A DNA stretch of 64,000 nucleotides, taken from Pseudomonas sp. KU43P. Its GTDB lineage: Bacteria; Pseudomonadota; Gammaproteobacteria; Pseudomonadales; Pseudomonadaceae. The notes under the pieces are model-generated. The model was not told the origin of the DNA. It saw nothing but the letters and a program-made list of their open reading frames with translations, and did no database searches. Positions within the stretch are counted from its first letter, which is position 1; each line of letters begins with the position of its first letter. Below are positions 52,338 to 61,455 of this stretch, piece by piece. The DNA lies in assembly GCF_033095865.1 (NCBI RefSeq), contig NZ_AP019365.1:2949501-3013500 (forward strand), written 5' to 3'. Position numbers and translations under genes: made by a program.

Positions 52338-52703
52338 TCACGAGAGCAGGTGATTGCCCAGGAACAGCCAGTCGGCCCAGAACACCTGATGTAGCAGCAC
52401 GATGCTCCAGAACACGGCCTGATACGGCACCTTGCGCGTCTTGTGCCGGAACAGCTGCTGGGCCACCAGTGCCCCCGGCCAGCCGCCGAGCAGCTCGCTG
52501 GCATGCAGTACTTTTTCCGGCGTACGCCAGCCTGCGGTGCGGGCCTGGTGCTTGTCCTGCCAGTACAACAGCACGGTGACCAGGCTGACCGCCGGGTACA
52601 ACCCCAGTGGCAACCATGATCGCCCGCTCCAGCCCATCTGCAGCGCGCCTGCCAAGGGCAGCAGGCACAACACCGCCAGCGCCAGCCACTTGATGCGCAT
52701 CAA
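52338..52703 (-). CDS. DUF1294 membrane protein
   Basis: A 121-residue protein with three to four hydrophobic segments and the DUF1294 signature [20 protein letters not shown] and [14 protein letters not shown]. The N-terminal cold-shock domain present in some relatives is absent. Its start overlaps the uppP stop, so it is cotranscribed with uppP. Confidence 0.85.
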   Translation of the reverse strand: MMRIKWLALAVLCLLPLAGALQMGWSGRSWLPLGLYPAVSLVTVLLYWQDKHQARTAGWRTPEKVLHASELLGGWPGALVAQQLFRHKTRKVPYQAVFWSIVLLHQVFWADWLFLGNHLLS

Positions 52704-53533
52704 CCTGCTGCCGTCGCCCAGTTGACCCAGCCGAACTGCCAGGTCGCCAGGATCAGCAAACCGAACACGATGCGGTACCAGGCAAATGCTGCGTAGCTGT
52801 GGTTGGCAATGAACTTGAGCAACGCGCGCACCGCAATCATCGCGAAGATGAACGAGGTCACGAATCCGATGGCGAACACCGGCAGGTCACTGGGCTGGAA
52901 CAGGTCGCGATACTTGTAGCCCGAGTACACCGCTGCGCCGACCATGGTCGGCATCGCCAGGAAGAACGAGAACTCGGTGGCTGCCTTGCGCGACAGGCCG
53001 AACAGCAAGCCGCCGATGATGGTCGAGCCCGAACGCGAAGTGCCCGGGATCATCGCCAGGCATTGGACGAAACCGATTTTCAGGGCGTGCGACCAGCGCA
53101 TGTCATCGACGTGATCGACCTCCACACGGTGCGTACGGCGCTCGGCCCAGAGCATGATGAAACCACCGATGACCAGCGCGGTGGCCACGGTGATCGGGTT
53201 GAACAGGTAGTGATGAATCAGGTCGGCGAACAGCACGCCCAGCACCACGGCCGGAAGAAACGCCAGCAGCAGGTTGGCGGTGAAGCGGCGCGCGGTTGGC
53301 TGGTTGGTCAGGCCGAACACCACATCGAGAATCTTGCGCCGGAACTCCCACACCACCGCCAGAATCGCCGCCAGCTGGATGATGATGTTGAACGCGATGG
53401 CCCGCTCGCCACCAAAGCCGATCAGGTCGGCCACGATGATCTGGTGCCCGGTACTGGAAATCGGCAGAAACTCCGTCAGCCCTTCGACCACGCCTAAGAT
53501 GATTGCCTGAAAGGCAGTCCAAAAATCCATCAT
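52700..53533 (-). CDS. uppP: Undecaprenyl-diphosphatase
   Basis: A 277-residue polytopic enzyme (BacA family) that recycles the C55 lipid carrier for peptidoglycan and [23 protein letters not shown] holds the conserved E-x3-E and PISSTGH motif, and [18 protein letters not shown] the PGxSRSxxT motif. Eight segments. May be one of several uppP copies. Confidence 0.95.
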   Translation of the reverse strand: MMDFWTAFQAIILGVVEGLTEFLPISSTGHQIIVADLIGFGGERAIAFNIIIQLAAILAVVWEFRRKILDVVFGLTNQPTARRFTANLLLAFLPAVVLGVLFADLIHHYLFNPITVATALVIGGFIMLWAERRTHRVEVDHVDDMRWSHALKIGFVQCLAMIPGTSRSGSTIIGGLLFGLSRKAATEFSFFLAMPTMVGAAVYSGYKYRDLFQPSDLPVFAIGFVTSFIFAMIAVRALLKFIANHSYAAFAWYRIVFGLLILATWQFGWVNWATAAG

Positions 53534-53658
53534 TCCCCCGTTGAAGCGCTGCAGCTTGCAGGCCCCTTGTTCTTGATTTGCTTGTGATTTGCCGCTCGCG
53601 GCGCGGCCCTTTTACAGCGAGTCTTGGGTGAAACGCCAGTGGAAAAGTTCACGCCGCC

Positions 53659-53686
53659 TAAAGGTTTCATCTTGCGCGGCCGAAAT
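53659..53686 (+). promoter_or_regulatory. Possible sigma28 (FliA) promoter of the chemoreceptor gene
   Basis: TAAA (53659-53662), 16-nt spacer, GCCGAAAT (53679-53686), close to the flagellar sigma28 consensus TAAA-N15-GCCGATAA. It lies 145 nt before the receptor ATG, and chemoreceptors are often FliA-dependent. Weak but plausible. Confidence 0.35.
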
Positions 53687-53727
53687 CCTAGCAGAGCAGC
53701 TTGGCATTGGCTCGCGTGGCATGCTGC

Positions 53728-53749
53728 AGTGCTATAGCTAAATAGCACT
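53728..53749. promoter_or_regulatory. Inverted repeat upstream of the chemoreceptor gene
   Basis: AGTGCTAT-N6-ATAGCACT, a perfect 8-bp inverted repeat in the gap between uppP and the chemoreceptor gene. A second short repeat GTCGG-N7-CCGAC lies at 53759-53775. Possible operator or 5' RNA hairpin. Confidence 0.4.
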
Positions 53750-53830
53750 TAGCCATTAGTCGGATGTAGACCGACGGCAAAGCATGCTTGGATGCGCCTG
53801 AATAACAAGAACAATGCGGGAGTGCCGTTC

Positions 53831-55468
53831 ATGAAGACCTTGAGGTCGATGTCGATCAGCCGTCGTCTGTGGCTGATTCTGGTGGTTGCGGTTGCCATGC
53901 TGCTGGTGCTCGGCCTGCTGATGCTGCGCCAGATCCATGGTGATCTGTACCAGGCCAAAGCGGAAAAGACCCGCCACGTGGTGCAGACCGCCGCCAGTGT
54001 GTTGACCTACTACCAGAGCCTGGAAGCTGCCGGCACACTGAGCCGCGAAGCAGCCCAGCAGCAAGCGCTGCAAGTGGTGCGTGCACTGCGTTACGACCAG
54101 GGCGACTACTTCTGGATCAACGACCTGGGGCCGAAGATGATCATGCATCCGGCCAACCCCAAGCTCGACGGCCAGGACCTCTCCGCCATTCGCGACCCGG
54201 ACGGGTTTGCCGTATTCAACGAAATGGTCGCCCTTGCCCGCAGCCAGGGCGCGGGCCCTGTCAACTACCGCTGGCCCAAGCCTGGTGCCAGCGAGCCGGT
54301 CGCCAAGACCTCGTATATCCAGCTGTTCCAGCCCTGGGGCTGGATCATCGGCTCGGGCGTGTACGTCGACGACGTCCAGGCCGAATTCGCTCGCCAGCTG
54401 CGTGACGCCTCCCTGGTGGGTGTGGGCATCGCCTTGCTCATGGCCCTGATGGTCATGCTCATTGCCCGCAGCATCGCCCGGCCGTTGCAAGAGGCCGTAC
54501 AGGCAATGGGCAACATCGCCAGTGGCGAAAGCGACCTCACGCGCCGCCTGGATACCCACGGTCGCGACGAAATCACCCAGCTCGGCGATCACTTCAACCG
54601 GTTCAACGGCAAGCTGCAGGGGGTGGTGGGCGAGTTGCAGCAGGCCGCCCATGCCCTGGCCCGCTCTGCCGGGCATGTCGGCGACAACGCAGGCGCCGCG
54701 CAACAGCACAGCGCCCGGCAGTCACTGCAGATGGACCAGGTGGCAACCGCCGTCAATGAAGTCACCTACGCCGTTCAGGACGTGGCCAAGACTGCCGAAC
54801 AGGCTGCCGGCGAGATGCACGCGGCGCAGCAACAGGTCGAGCATGGTCAGCAGGCCATCCACGGCAGCCTGCAGCAGATCGATCGCCTGTCGCTGACCAT
54901 CGACCAGGCCGTACAGGTGATCCGCGACCTGGCGGGGCACAACACCAAGATCGGAGGCGTGCTGGACGTGATTCGCGCCATTGCCGAGCAAACCAACCTG
55001 CTTGCCCTCAACGCAGCCATCGAAGCGGCGCGCGCTGGCGAACAGGGCCGCGGCTTTGCCGTGGTGGCCGACGAAGTGCGCCTGCTGGCCCAGCGCACGG
55101 CGCAGTCGACCGCCGAAATCCACACCATGATCGAGCACCTGCAGAAGCAGTCGGATGCGGCGGTGAAAGCCATCGACACCAGCAGCGAAGCCTCGCGCCA
55201 GACCGTCGAGCAGGCTCGCGAGGCCGGTGCCAGCCTGAGCGCCATCAACCAGGCCCTGCATAGCCTCACGTCGCTCAACGCCTCGATCGCCAGTGCAACC
55301 TTGCAACAGTCGCATGTGGTCGAGGAAATCAACCGCAACGTGCTGGACACCGCCGGGCTGTCACAGCAGACCGCCGAGGCCGCGCGACAGTCGAGCGATG
55401 CAGGCCTGGCATTGACGCGACTGAGTGCAGAACTGGAACAACTGCTCGGCCAGTTCCGCGTCAGCTGA
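53831..55468 (+). CDS. Methyl-accepting chemotaxis protein with single Cache domain
   Basis: A 545-residue chemoreceptor. Segment 1 is about 13-32 ([20 protein letters not shown]); residues 33-185 form a periplasmic sCache_2 domain ([34 protein letters not shown]); segment 2 is near 190-215; HAMP ([20 protein letters not shown]) follows, then the signalling hairpin with [23 protein letters not shown] at 53831 has GGAG upstream; 53792 is an alternative. Domain type and the neighbouring uppP and pnuC genes resemble McpP of P. putida, a receptor for small carboxylates; identity is inferred. Confidence 0.9.
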   Translation: MKTLRSMSISRRLWLILVVAVAMLLVLGLLMLRQIHGDLYQAKAEKTRHVVQTAASVLTYYQSLEAAGTLSREAAQQQALQVVRALRYDQGDYFWINDLGPKMIMHPANPKLDGQDLSAIRDPDGFAVFNEMVALARSQGAGPVNYRWPKPGASEPVAKTSYIQLFQPWGWIIGSGVYVDDVQAEFARQLRDASLVGVGIALLMALMVMLIARSIARPLQEAVQAMGNIASGESDLTRRLDTHGRDEITQLGDHFNRFNGKLQGVVGELQQAAHALARSAGHVGDNAGAAQQHSARQSLQMDQVATAVNEVTYAVQDVAKTAEQAAGEMHAAQQQVEHGQQAIHGSLQQIDRLSLTIDQAVQVIRDLAGHNTKIGGVLDVIRAIAEQTNLLALNAAIEAARAGEQGRGFAVVADEVRLLAQRTAQSTAEIHTMIEHLQKQSDAAVKAIDTSSEASRQTVEQAREAGASLSAINQALHSLTSLNASIASATLQQSHVVEEINRNVLDTAGLSQQTAEAARQSSDAGLALTRLSAELEQLLGQFRVS

Positions 55469-55590
55469 CAGCAAGCCCCCTCTACAAACAGCAGGCTAGA
55501 GGGGTTTCGACCAGCACTTGATATTTCTGCCAGTAGACGCCCCCAAAGGCACGCAGCACCGTTAAACCTCCTGAAAATGGGAGGTTAACC

Positions 55591-56037
55591 ATGGAAACTC
55601 GTTATCTTTGCACCGCACTGCTGGCGGCCCTTTCCCCGACCCTGGCCAATGCTCAGCCCCCTGTCGCGCTCGATCCTTTACAGACATTGCAGCGCATCAA
55701 CCGTAACTACAATACCGTTACCGATGCTTGCCGGGAGCCTGACACTCAAGCCCCGCGGGGCCATTACTACTGCAGTGGTGTGACCCTCAGGATGGTCGAC
55801 GACGGCCCGTTCAACCCATGGGACTACAGCCCCTATGCCATCAAGACGGGCGCTACCTCGTTCAGCTGGATTCGCCAAGACCTGAGCACCAATCGGTTGA
55901 TTCGACCCGCTGGGTACATCCTGCGCACGCCGATGGATTCACGCGAGTTGGGCCTGCCGGTCATGGAAACCGGCTTTACGCCAAGCGCCGCGTATTGCTG
56001 GCTCCAGCCCTTCAAATCACGGATGCCCAGTGCCTGA
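55591..56037 (+). CDS. Truncated halovibrin-like secreted protein (plus-strand copy)
   Basis: A 148-residue ORF with a signal peptide (METRYLCTALLAALSPTLANA). The mature part has RINRNYN, YYCSGVTLR and WDYSPYAIKTGATSFSWIRQD, closely parallel to CSGVMIR and WNPSPASQKSGGVSVSWMR of the convergent ORF at 55833-56522. This is the N-terminal pattern of Pseudomonas halovibrin (HvnA)-like proteins, which run to roughly 300 residues. The last 15-20 codons lie antisense to the other copy's conserved sequence, so the native C-terminus seems lost. Probably non-functional; the family name is from memory of its motifs. Confidence 0.6.
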   Translation: METRYLCTALLAALSPTLANAQPPVALDPLQTLQRINRNYNTVTDACREPDTQAPRGHYYCSGVTLRMVDDGPFNPWDYSPYAIKTGATSFSWIRQDLSTNRLIRPAGYILRTPMDSRELGLPVMETGFTPSAAYCWLQPFKSRMPSA

Positions 56038-56522
56038 CAGCTTTCTTCAACCTGAGCAGTTTGAGAAAAATCTCCACACCCCCGTTCGGTTCGATAGTCT
56101 GTCCAGGCATCGATCGGATAGGCACAAAATACATCCAGCTTGGCGAGGGGGCGGTCTACAAATTGCCGGGGTGTGAAGATAATCCCGTTATTGGCGTTCA
56201 TGCCGGGGTCAACATACCCAATACCATCACTGCGCATCCACGAAACCGAAACACCACCGGATTTCTGCGACGCAGGGCTGGGGTTCCATACATCATAACG
56301 CTGAGGCTGCTTGTTACCGTCTTCATCCCAGCGATGGGTACCACGAATCATCACGCCCGAGCAGTCTACCGCGGGATCGGGGCCGCAACTCGAAGGTGTG
56401 CTGTTGTACCAGCGGCTAATATGCTGCACAACGGCCTCACAACTATCAGCGCTAACAGCCGTCGCATAGATCATCAATGGCACACTTATTACGGACGTAA
56501 CTTTACCTGCCAGGATATTCAT
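55833..56522 (-). CDS. Truncated halovibrin-like secreted protein (minus-strand copy)
   Basis: A 229-residue ORF with a signal peptide (MNILAGKVTSVISVPLMIYA). It keeps more of the halovibrin-like domain: ISRWYNSTPSSCGPD, CSGVMIRGT, VWNPSPASQKSGGVSVSWMR, VFCAYPIDAWTDYR and SCQALGIRDLKGWSQQY. After about residue 175 the frame reads through the antisense of the plus-strand paralogue, with no family resemblance. So the C-terminal half appears missing and the tail is accidental. The 205-nt overlap with the opposite gene is best explained by deletion between convergent paralogues. Confidence 0.6.
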   Translation of the reverse strand: MNILAGKVTSVISVPLMIYATAVSADSCEAVVQHISRWYNSTPSSCGPDPAVDCSGVMIRGTHRWDEDGNKQPQRYDVWNPSPASQKSGGVSVSWMRSDGIGYVDPGMNANNGIIFTPRQFVDRPLAKLDVFCAYPIDAWTDYRTERGCGDFSQTAQVEESCQALGIRDLKGWSQQYAALGVKPVSMTGRPNSRESIGVRRMYPAGRINRLVLRSWRIQLNEVAPVLMA

Positions 56523-56708
56523 GACATTTGCCTTTTATAGGTGAGTTGATATAACTGCACTGCCAGACTAAAGTTGCCCGCCTTCCACAACAACTGACAA
56601 AAATGCTAGTTTTTTCGGTGGCGCACTCAATCAAACTTCGCATTTAGCGCTGGCGTCTGCTGCACTTCGCGATACAATCGCGCCCCCGCAACGTCCAAAG
56701 GATCGCCG

Positions 56709-57272
56709 ATGTCCGGCCTCGAACTCATCGCCGCCGTGCTCGGCGTCACCGCCGTGTGGCTAACCGTCAAGCAGAACGCCTGGTGCTGGCCGATCGGCCT
56801 GGTGATGGTGCTTATATATGGTTGGCTATTCTTCGATGTGAAGCTGTACTCGGGCATGCTTTTGCAACTGGCCTACGCCGCGCTGCAACTGTATGGCTGG
56901 TGGCAATGGAAGCGCCCGGGCCGGGTCGAAGAGGCGCGCCAGGTTTCGCGCCTGCAGGCGCCGGCACTGGCCGCCGGCTTGGCTGCGGGCCTGCTGATGA
57001 GCGTGGCCCTGGGCGCGTCCATGGCCCACTGGACCGATGCCGCCCTGCCCTGGCTGGACGCCACGCTGACCGGCTTCAGCCTGGTCGCGCAGCTGTGGAT
57101 GGCGCACAAGCGTGTGCAGTGCTGGCCACTGTGGATGGTGGTGGATGTGGCCTACGTCGGTCAGTACCTGCACCAGCAGCTGTACTTCACCGCCGGGTTC
57201 TTCGCCGTGCTGACCCTGATCGCCGTGCGCGGCTGGCTGGAGTGGCGCCGTGATCTGGCGCTGCAGGCATGA
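56709..57272 (+). CDS. pnuC: Nicotinamide riboside transporter PnuC
   Basis: A 187-residue membrane protein with seven hydrophobic segments. AVWLTVKQNAWCWPIGLVMV near the start and LYGWWQWKRPG in the middle (the WxxW-type NR-binding motifs) are PnuC hallmarks. It moves nicotinamide riboside by facilitated diffusion, driven by phosphorylation inside. It overlaps the kinase gene by ATGA. Confidence 0.92.
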   Translation: MSGLELIAAVLGVTAVWLTVKQNAWCWPIGLVMVLIYGWLFFDVKLYSGMLLQLAYAALQLYGWWQWKRPGRVEEARQVSRLQAPALAAGLAAGLLMSVALGASMAHWTDAALPWLDATLTGFSLVAQLWMAHKRVQCWPLWMVVDVAYVGQYLHQQLYFTAGFFAVLTLIAVRGWLEWRRDLALQA

Positions 57273-57820
57273 AGGTCCTGGTGCTGTGTGGCCCCGAGTC
57301 CAGCGGCAAGAGCTGGCTCAGTGGTGAAATCCAGGCGCACTTCGGCGGCGTGGTGGTGGGTGAATATGTGCGCCATTTCATCGACCGCGAATGCCGCGAC
57401 ACCTGCTATGCCGATATCACGCCCATCGCCCAGGGCCAGCTGGCCTGGGAAGACCAGGCGCGGGCGCAGGCCCCGGAGCTGTTGATCCTCGACACCCACC
57501 TGCTCAGCAACATGCTCTGGAGCCGGGCGCTGTTCCAGGAGTGCCCGGCCTGGCTGGAACAGGCCTTGCTTTCCCGCCACTATGACCTGCACTTGTTGCT
57601 CAGCCCGCAAGGCGTGGACTGGGTCGCCGATGGCCAACGCAGCCAGCCCGACCTTGCCGACCGGCAACGGTTTTTCGGCGACAGCCTTGGCTGGCTGCAG
57701 CAGCATCGGCAAAGCTTGCAGGTGATCGAGGGCGACTGGCCCGAACGCAGTGCTGCGGCGTTGCGCGCCGTGCAGGGCCTGTTGCTGGGAAAACCCCCGG
57801 TTTGCCCTACCGAGTGTTAA
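57269..57820 (+). CDS. NadR-like nicotinamide riboside kinase
   Basis: A 183-residue P-loop protein (VLVLCGPESSGKSWLSGEI, Walker A at residues 8-15), followed by VVGEYVRHFID and LILDTHLLSN. This is the ribosylnicotinamide kinase part of NadR without the N-terminal adenylyltransferase or repressor domains. Coupled to pnuC, it would trap imported nicotinamide riboside as NMN. The pair is a salvage route to NAD. Confidence 0.88.
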   Translation: MKVLVLCGPESSGKSWLSGEIQAHFGGVVVGEYVRHFIDRECRDTCYADITPIAQGQLAWEDQARAQAPELLILDTHLLSNMLWSRALFQECPAWLEQALLSRHYDLHLLLSPQGVDWVADGQRSQPDLADRQRFFGDSLGWLQQHRQSLQVIEGDWPERSAAALRAVQGLLLGKPPVCPTEC

Positions 57821-58116
57821 CCCGCTGACACACCTCGGCGGGCCTTGACCCCCGTAGTTGCGGACTTCCCCACCCATTGCGGGGGGAGTGTCAAGCTGGT
57901 GAAACATTGCGCAAAACTGCCCTTCGAGCAACATCCATACCGAAAATCCGCCCCTGCTGCACAAAAACTGTCTCAACGCTGTTACATCAACCTCCCAAGA
58001 CCACCAACAAGTTTCTGCAAGCCACTGATTAACCGCAAATAACCAAAAGCGGCACGCCTTCTGCTCTCCTCTTCGCAACGCCTATTCAGGCCAGCGCTGA
58101 AGAAGGAATTGCCGTC
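57821..58116. promoter_or_regulatory. fap operon upstream region
   Basis: A 296-nt gap between the NR kinase and fapA. It must hold the fap promoter. I see GAAGAAGGAA as the fapA ribosome site (about 58099-58108) but no convincing -24/-12 element or regulator box. Confidence 0.4.
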
Positions 58117-58554
58117 ATGGGAAAACTGGACAATGGCATCTGCCGCCTGCTGCTGGTCGGTTGTGCATTGGGCGCGGGTTTCAGCGTTCCGGTGCAGGCT
58201 GACAACGGCATCATCGTCATCACCCGCGATGTTCAGCCACGCATTGCCACCCGCGCGCCGCTGGCGCCCGACCCATACCCCACCACTGCCAATGCCAACC
58301 CCTCCGCCTACGTGCTCAAGCAAACCAACGAACTGAGTGATGGGGACTTTGCCAACATCACCAGCGGCACGGGCATTTCTTCGCTGGTCACTCAACAGAC
58401 CAACAACGTAGGCGGCAACATCGGCAACCAGACCCAGCTCCCCAACCTGGCGGCCGGCCGTGGTTCAGGTTCCGGCAACGGCATCTCCAACATGGTCAAC
58501 TCAAGCGTCCAGCGCGGCCTGGCGCCCTTGCAGATCCTGACCGGAGGCAAATGA
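58117..58554 (+). CDS. fapA: Functional amyloid protein FapA
   Basis: A 145-residue exported protein (signal peptide to about VQADN) with the repeat-like segments AYVLKQTNELSDGDFANITS and QQTNNVGGNIGNQTQLPN typical of FapA. In characterised Pseudomonas fap operons FapA is periplasmic and tunes FapB/FapC export and fibril composition. First of six fap genes; 1 nt before fapB. Confidence 0.9.
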   Translation: MGKLDNGICRLLLVGCALGAGFSVPVQADNGIIVITRDVQPRIATRAPLAPDPYPTTANANPSAYVLKQTNELSDGDFANITSGTGISSLVTQQTNNVGGNIGNQTQLPNLAAGRGSGSGNGISNMVNSSVQRGLAPLQILTGGK

Positions 58555-58555
58555 G

Positions 58556-59134
58556 ATGAGGCAAGCGCTGTTAATCCTGGCCACTCTGTGCAGTGCATCG
58601 GCCTTCGCCCAGTCCCCGGTACCCGTGATCAACAACGCCGACATCGACAGCTCCGGCGCTCAGTACCAAGGCAACTTCAGCGTCAACCAGGCGGCCGGCG
58701 ACCTGCAGCAGCAAGCCAACGCCCGAGCGATCGCCACCGGCCCCTCGGCCGCCGCGACCACGCAGATCCGCCAGCGGCAAATCTCCATCGTCGACCCCAA
58801 CATGGATGCCCGTGCCAGCATCCAGGGCAATGCCTTCAGCCATGGCAGCGGCGCCCTGGGCGTGAACCAGAGCGCAGGCGCCAGTACCCAGCAGGCCAAC
58901 GCCCTGCGCATCAGCATCAGTACACAACCGCAAAGCATCGATGACAGCGTCCTGTTGCAGCAGAACGTGGCGCTGATCAACAGCTCCGATCCGACTGATA
59001 CCTCTCCCGGCTATCGCCACGTCACCACCGGTGACCAGGCATTCACCGGTAGCCGCGGGGTCATTCAGCTGAATCAGAGCGCCGGGGTGGGTAACCAGAC
59101 GGCAAACACCCTGAGCGTACGGGTCGCGAACTGA
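58556..59134 (+). CDS. fapB: Amyloid nucleator FapB
   Basis: A 192-residue secreted amyloid subunit with signal peptide (MRQALLILATLCSASAFAQ). Three imperfect repeats are seen: NFSVNQAAGDLQQQANARAI, LGVNQSAGASTQQANALRI and VIQLNQSAGVGNQTANTLSV, with the N-x-x-A-G-x-x-x-Q-x-A-N core. FapB is thought to nucleate FapC fibrils. No cysteine remains in the mature protein. Confidence 0.92.
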   Translation: MRQALLILATLCSASAFAQSPVPVINNADIDSSGAQYQGNFSVNQAAGDLQQQANARAIATGPSAAATTQIRQRQISIVDPNMDARASIQGNAFSHGSGALGVNQSAGASTQQANALRISISTQPQSIDDSVLLQQNVALINSSDPTDTSPGYRHVTTGDQAFTGSRGVIQLNQSAGVGNQTANTLSVRVAN

Positions 59135-59188
59135 CCCGACAGGTGTAAGTAAGCACAACACTTAACCTAAAGAAGACGGAGAAACACC

Positions 59189-60676
59189 ATGAAACCCTCG
59201 ATGGCAATCAAGCCTCTGGTTTTCGCAATTGCTGCGGTCATGGCTGTTGCTGCACAAGCGGATCAGAACGACCGGCGTGGCCATGGCCACAACAATAACC
59301 ACACACCACCGGCCAAACAGGTCTACACCAGCGCCACTGCCAGGGCTGACGATTCTCAACGCAGCACTGGCAACAAGATCCTCAACGAAGGCACCGTCAA
59401 CGAAGCTGAAATGAGTAGCTCCGGCACCGGCGCCAGTGGCAACGTAGGTGTCAACGTGGCAGCCGGTAACGGCAACCAACAAGACAACGCCGCTGCCATT
59501 GCCAACACCGCGTCCGACAATGCTGCGATCGACAACAGCTTCGTCTTCGGCAACTCCGAAGCCACCGCAAGCGTGCGTCAGTTCAGCAACAACAACATGG
59601 TCAAGAACTGGTCGACCCAAAGTTCTGCGGTCATGAGCGGCTCGGCTGACGGCAGCAGCGGCAACGTGGGTATCAACATTGCTGGCGGCGACCTCAACCA
59701 GCAGAAAAACACCATGGCCATTGCCAACAACAGTGCGCCTATTGGTAACTCCACCGCCACCGCCACTGCCGAGCAGAACGGCCCTGGCCTGACCGTGGAA
59801 AACCGCGCCGATCGCACCTACACGATCGATACGCTTTCCTTCACCACCACCTCGAGCGGTTCGTCCTCGCGCAGTGGCAACTTCGATGCGAGCATCGACA
59901 AGAGCTCCAGCTCGAGTTACAGCGCAGCGGGCAGCAACAGCAGCAGCGCCAGCGGTTCGAAGAGCAGCAGCGCCAGCGGGTCTAGCAGCATGACCGCCAG
60001 CGGCTCCCACAGCAGCAGCGCCAGCGGCAGCAACAACAGCAGCGCCAACGGCTCCAACAACTGGGCGGCCAACGGTTCGGCGAGCAGCGACCACAGCTCC
60101 TCGTCTAGCGCTTCGGTGAACGCTTCGCTCGATGCCAGCGCTTCGGGCAGCGCCTCTTCGTCGCAGACCTTCGGCAACTTCACTCGCTCGCGCAGCGGCG
60201 ACTTCGACGCATCGCTCAATGCTTCGCTGGACGCATCGATCGACAAGTCGCACGAGTCGTCCAGCAACTCGTCGTTCGACAAGTCCTTCAACTCGTCCTT
60301 CGACACCGCGTCCAACTCGGCGTATGACCGTAGCCACGACTCTTCCTATGACAAGGCTCGCGACACTTCCTACGAGAAGGCTCGCCAGTCGGCATGGGAG
60401 AAAGCCAATGCTTCGGCCTACGAGAAGTCCGGCGAGAAAGCCTCGCAATCTTCGGACAGCATCTCGAAGAGCTACAACGAAGCCAACTCGTATGACCTGA
60501 GCAACACCGTGTCCTTCCAAGTGCTGACCCCGACCGGCTGGGCCAACCCTGTCACCAACACCGCAACCCTCAGTGGTTCGGTAAATGGCGGCAGCGGCAA
60601 CCTGGGCGTCAACGTGGCAGCCGGTGTGGGCAACCAGCAAAGCAACTCGCTGGCCATCTCCAACACCTCGATGTAA
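59189..60676 (+). CDS. fapC: Major amyloid fibre subunit FapC
   Basis: A 495-residue fibre protein, signal peptide 1-24. Three amyloid repeats lie at about 76-106 (NVGVNVAAGNGNQQDNAAAI), 150-180 (NVGINIAGGDLNQQKNTMAI) and 461-491 (NLGVNVAAGVGNQQSNSLAI). The first linker is about 45 residues. The second is about 270 residues and extremely Ser/Asn/Ala-rich, with SASGS runs and then a charged part with SYDKARDTSYEKAR-like motifs. No cysteine is present. An AAGACGGAG ribosome site precedes it, supporting high translation. Confidence 0.94.
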   Translation: MKPSMAIKPLVFAIAAVMAVAAQADQNDRRGHGHNNNHTPPAKQVYTSATARADDSQRSTGNKILNEGTVNEAEMSSSGTGASGNVGVNVAAGNGNQQDNAAAIANTASDNAAIDNSFVFGNSEATASVRQFSNNNMVKNWSTQSSAVMSGSADGSSGNVGINIAGGDLNQQKNTMAIANNSAPIGNSTATATAEQNGPGLTVENRADRTYTIDTLSFTTTSSGSSSRSGNFDASIDKSSSSSYSAAGSNSSSASGSKSSSASGSSSMTASGSHSSSASGSNNSSANGSNNWAANGSASSDHSSSSSASVNASLDASASGSASSSQTFGNFTRSRSGDFDASLNASLDASIDKSHESSSNSSFDKSFNSSFDTASNSAYDRSHDSSYDKARDTSYEKARQSAWEKANASAYEKSGEKASQSSDSISKSYNEANSYDLSNTVSFQVLTPTGWANPVTNTATLSGSVNGGSGNLGVNVAAGVGNQQSNSLAISNTSM

Positions 60677-60690
60677 CCGCTGTGGCCTGG

Positions 60691-60716
60691 AGGCCCCCTT
60701 CGGGGGGCCTTCTTTC
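60691..60716 (+). terminator. UUCG-loop hairpin between fapC and fapD
   Basis: AGGCCCCC-TTCG-GGGGGCCT forms an 8-bp stem with a stable UUCG tetraloop, followed by TCTTTC. It lies 15 nt after the fapC stop. The weak U-tract suggests partial termination or a 3' stabiliser that keeps the fibre-subunit message more abundant than fapDEF. Confidence 0.65.
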
Positions 60717-60742
60717 AACCTAATTCGTTGGGGGCATCGAAC

Positions 60743-61423
60743 ATGCGCATTATCGCCTTGGCGTTCTTGCTGTGCATGGCCAGTGTGAGCGAAGCAGCCC
60801 AAATGCCGTTGTCCGTCCTGCCTGGCGGCGCGGTGATCTACAAGCCCATCCAGAGCATCCGCGAACGCAAGTTCGCCGACCTGGTGCAACAGAAAACCGA
60901 CTTCAGTTGCGGCGCGGCCTCTCTGGCAACCATCCTGCGCCAGGCCTACTGGCTGGACGTGGACGAACAACACGTGATCGAGGGCATGCTGGCCAATGCC
61001 GACCAGGACCTGGTGCGCACCCAGGGCTTCTCGATGCTCGACATGAAGCGCTACGTGGAAAGCCTGGGTATGCGGGCCCGCGGCTACCGGGTTGCCCCCG
61101 AGACCCTGAACAGCATCCGCATCCCCGTGGTGGTGCTGATGGACATCCGCGGCTACAAGCACTTCGTGGTGATGCAGAAAGTCGACCAAGGCTGGGTCTA
61201 CATCGGTGACCCGGTACTGGGCCACAAACGCTTCAAGGTCGAAGATTTCGTGAAAGGCTGGAACGGCATCATCTTCGCCGTCATCGGCCAAGGGTACGAC
61301 AAGTCCAACATCTTGCTCGACCCGCCTCTACCGCTCAGCGCCAAGAATCGCATCAACAACTTCACACCGGTGAAGGATGCAGAGTTGATGGACTTCGGCT
61401 TCATCCAAAGCGACTTCTTCTAA
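60743..61423 (+). CDS. fapD: C39-type cysteine peptidase FapD
   Basis: A 226-residue exported peptidase (signal MRIIALAFLLCMASVSEA). The C39 triad is visible as Cys56 in KTDFSCGAAS, His140 in RGYKHFVVM and Asp156 in YIGDPVLG. FapD is needed for Fap export and is thought to process Fap proteins. ATG at 60743 is preferred to an upstream TTG at 60728. Confidence 0.93.
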   Translation: MRIIALAFLLCMASVSEAAQMPLSVLPGGAVIYKPIQSIRERKFADLVQQKTDFSCGAASLATILRQAYWLDVDEQHVIEGMLANADQDLVRTQGFSMLDMKRYVESLGMRARGYRVAPETLNSIRIPVVVLMDIRGYKHFVVMQKVDQGWVYIGDPVLGHKRFKVEDFVKGWNGIIFAVIGQGYDKSNILLDPPLPLSAKNRINNFTPVKDAELMDFGFIQSDFF

Positions 61424-61455
61424 TGACAAGGGGCAAGACGCCCCGGGAGCATCCC

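Noticed and set aside
57845..57900. C-run/G-run hairpins after the NR kinase as a terminator
   Set aside because: Stems are imperfect and no U-tract follows.
59162..61291. A 709-codon minus-strand open frame opposite fapC/fapD
   Set aside because: Antisense of the repetitive FapC sequence; Val/Ala/Arg-rich with no domain, created by the repeat and codon bias.
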